From the IMG/VR virus record IMGVR_UViG_3300038701_003238, positions 1-38,285 of that record: 38,285 nucleotides of DNA; one strand, given 5' to 3'. The notes below the pieces were generated by a model that was given only the letters and a program-made list of their open reading frames with translations, made no database searches and was not told the origin of the DNA. Each line of letters starts with the position of its first letter. Position 1 is the stretch's first letter. The DNA comes from a virus. The translations under genes were made by a program, and so were the position numbers. Shown here in pieces: positions 36,826 to 38,285 of the stretch.

Positions 36826-38285
36826 GCGCGTTCCCCTTCACGCAGTCCAGCTTCGCGGGCGGCGTGCTCGGCCGGTCGCTCCTGGGCCGGACCGATCTCG
36901 ACCGCTACCTGGTCAGCTGCTCGGTGCTGCTGAACATGATCCCCGAGCCGGGCGGCGGGGCCTCGAGCCGGTCCGGCACGCGGTTCATCGCTGAGACGCG
37001 CGGCTCGGGCCCGGCCAGGCTGATCGACTTCTCGTTCAACTCCGAGCAGACCTACCAGCTCGTCGTCACCGACGGCTATATCCGCTTCTGCCGCGACGGC
37101 GCGCAGATCGAGTCGGGCGGCTCGCCCTACGAGATCGCCGCGCCCTGGTCGGCGGGCGACCTGCAGGGGCTACGCTGGGTGCAGAGCGCGGATCAGCTGA
37201 TCGTGTGCTGCCCGGGCTACGCCCCGCGCGTGATCTCGAGGGCGGGCGACACCAGCTGGTCGATCGCGATGCTGCCGTTCGACGACGGCCCGTACCTCGG
37301 CGTGAACACGACGACGACGACGCTCGGCGCGACCGGCACGCTCACGACCGGCGGCAGCGTGACCGTCACGGCGAGCGCGTCGGTCTTCGCGGCCGGCGAT
37401 GTGGGCCGGCTGATCCGCATCCGCCAGAGCACGAACCAGGGCGACTGGGGCTGGGTTCGGATCACGGCCTACACGAGCCCGACGGTGGTCACCGCGGAGG
37501 TGGGCTCGACGCTGCACGCGAACCTCGCCTCGACGCCGAGCCGTCACTGGCGGCTGGGGGCCTGGGGCGATGTGCCGGGCTGGCCGGAGTCGCCGACCTA
37601 CTCCGGTGGCCGGCTGTGGCTCTCCTCAACGCCGAGCCAGCCGCAGACCAAGTTCTCGAGCGTGAGCGGCGCGTTCGATCAGTTCCGGCCGTCGGAGCTC
37701 GACGGCAATGTGGTCGACGACAACGCGCTCGTGCTCACGCTCGACGACGATCGCGTGAACAAGATCGAGTGGATGGTCGACCGGCAGGGCGCGCTGCTCG
37801 ACGGCACCTCGGGCGGCGAGTTCGTCGTGCGGGCCCGCTCAAGCGTCGAGCCGATCACGCCGACGAACCTCGGCGCGTTCCGGCAGTCGACGCACGGCTC
37901 GGCCGTCGGCGCTCGCCCGGCCCAGCTCGGGCCGAGCGTGCTGTTCGTGGAGCGAGGGGCCGGCGGCGGTTCGGGCGGGGCGGTGCTTCCGGGCAACGGG
38001 TCCGGCGGCGGCCGCGCGGTGCGCGAGCTGGTGTTCAGCCTCGAGCTCGATCAGTACCTGGCGGCGGATCTCTCGCGCGTGGCGCCCGAGCTCATGCGTG
38101 CGCTGCCGCTCTCGGATGCGGTGGTGCACCGCGACGACGCGGCCGCGAGCGGCGGGATCATCGACCTGGCGGTGCAGCAGACGCCCTGGCCGATCGTCTG
38201 GGGCGTCCGCGCCGACGGCGTGCTGCTGAGCCTGACCTACGACCGCGAGCAGCGCCTGGCCGGCTGGGCCCCGCACACGATCCTT
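36822..38285 (+). CDS. Tail tubular protein B (T7 gp12-like), N-terminal part
   Basis: Starts GTG 36822 inside the preceding stop (GTGA). First residues FTQSSFAGGVLGRSLLGRTD and DRYLVSCSVLLNMIPEPGGG match the gp12 start 'N-x-x-x-G-x-x-S-x-x-x-x-x-R-x-D-x-x-x-Y'. Further: GTRFIAETRGSGPARLIDFS, FSFNSEQTYQLVVTDGYIRF, and ELDGNVVDDNALVLTLDDDR, typical tail-tube phrases. The frame is open to the window end and continues exactly at base 1 because 38157-38282 equals 1-126. Last three bases (38283-38285) differ from 127-129. Full length ~846 aa. Confidence 0.92.
   Translation, partial: MSAFPFTQSSFAGGVLGRSLLGRTDLDRYLVSCSVLLNMIPEPGGGASSRSGTRFIAETRGSGPARLIDFSFNSEQTYQLVVTDGYIRFCRDGAQIESGGSPYEIAAPWSAGDLQGLRWVQSADQLIVCCPGYAPRVISRAGDTSWSIAMLPFDDGPYLGVNTTTTTLGATGTLTTGGSVTVTASASVFAAGDVGRLIRIRQSTNQGDWGWVRITAYTSPTVVTAEVGSTLHANLASTPSRHWRLGAWGDVPGWPESPTYSGGRLWLSSTPSQPQTKFSSVSGAFDQFRPSELDGNVVDDNALVLTLDDDRVNKIEWMVDRQGALLDGTSGGEFVVRARSSVEPITPTNLGAFRQSTHGSAVGARPAQLGPSVLFVERGAGGGSGGAVLPGNGSGGGRAVRELVFSLELDQYLAADLSRVAPELMRALPLSDAVVHRDDAAASGGIIDLAVQQTPWPIVWGVRADGVLLSLTYDREQRLAGWAPHTIL
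38157..38282. repeat. Terminal direct repeat (copy of 1-126)
   Basis: 38157-38282 is identical to 1-126. It lies inside the gp12-like coding sequence, keeps frame, and its length is near the common assembler k-mer of 127. So it is most simply the overlap of a circular assembly, not a biological T7-type terminal repeat. Bases 38283-38285 (CTT) do not match 127-129 (GGC). Confidence 0.92.

Noticed and set aside
1-38285. Diversity-generating retroelement (as in BPP-1-like phages)
   Set aside because: No reverse transcriptase and no variable/template repeat pair seen near the fibre or Asp-box genes.

Overview
This window looks like one complete genome of a temperate, T7-like (podovirus-type) phage, or its prophage form, assembled as a circle. 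The first 126 bases recur at 38157-38282. Joining the ends restores one open reading frame for a T7 gp12-like tail protein (36822 to the end, then 1-1206, about 846 aa), so the circular unit is about 38,156 bp. The DNA is very GC-rich. Several lines of evidence point to a planctomycete host, probably Phycisphaerae-like: a dockerin-type calcium motif (33076-33150), at least six families of short hairpin repeats of a kind I associate with planctomycete genomes, and a tRNA-Gly fragment at the putative attachment site. The host is an inference and needs a database search.

Layout. (1) 1-9922, plus strand: tail tube end, GNAT-fold gp13-like protein, internal virion proteins gp14-, gp15- and gp16-like, and a tail fibre. 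(2) 10015-18750, minus strand: a tightly packed early/replication operon with many 4-base ATGA/GTGA overlaps. It holds a DUF3987-type helicase/primase-like protein, a PolX-like nucleotidyltransferase, a small HTH/excisionase-like protein, a zinc-ribbon membrane protein and several unknowns. (3) 18751-19445: divergent control region. (4) 19446-22323, plus strand: membrane protein, small terminase, an XRE-type regulator behind a promoter/operator that may give a leaderless mRNA, and a tyrosine integrase closed by a strong terminator. (5) 22324-23541: non-coding attP region, with a 3' tRNA-Gly(UCC) half as core and paired 12-bp arm repeats on both sides. (6) 23542-38285, plus strand: large terminase, portal, Bbp19-like protein, scaffold, capsid, probable decoration proteins, a lipoprotein and holin-like pair, a secreted dockerin-like protein, a DUF6527 protein, a large sialidase-fold (Asp-box) virion protein, and tail tube proteins A and B.

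How it fits together. The late genes form a T7-like morphogenesis module, but the phage has no RNA polymerase, no replicative DNA polymerase and no recognisable endolysin, so it must lean on host transcription and replication. The lysogeny module (regulator, integrase, attP) sits between the small and large terminase genes. The most unusual feature is the number of hairpin repeat elements, some intergenic at gene ends and some embedded in frame inside phage proteins.
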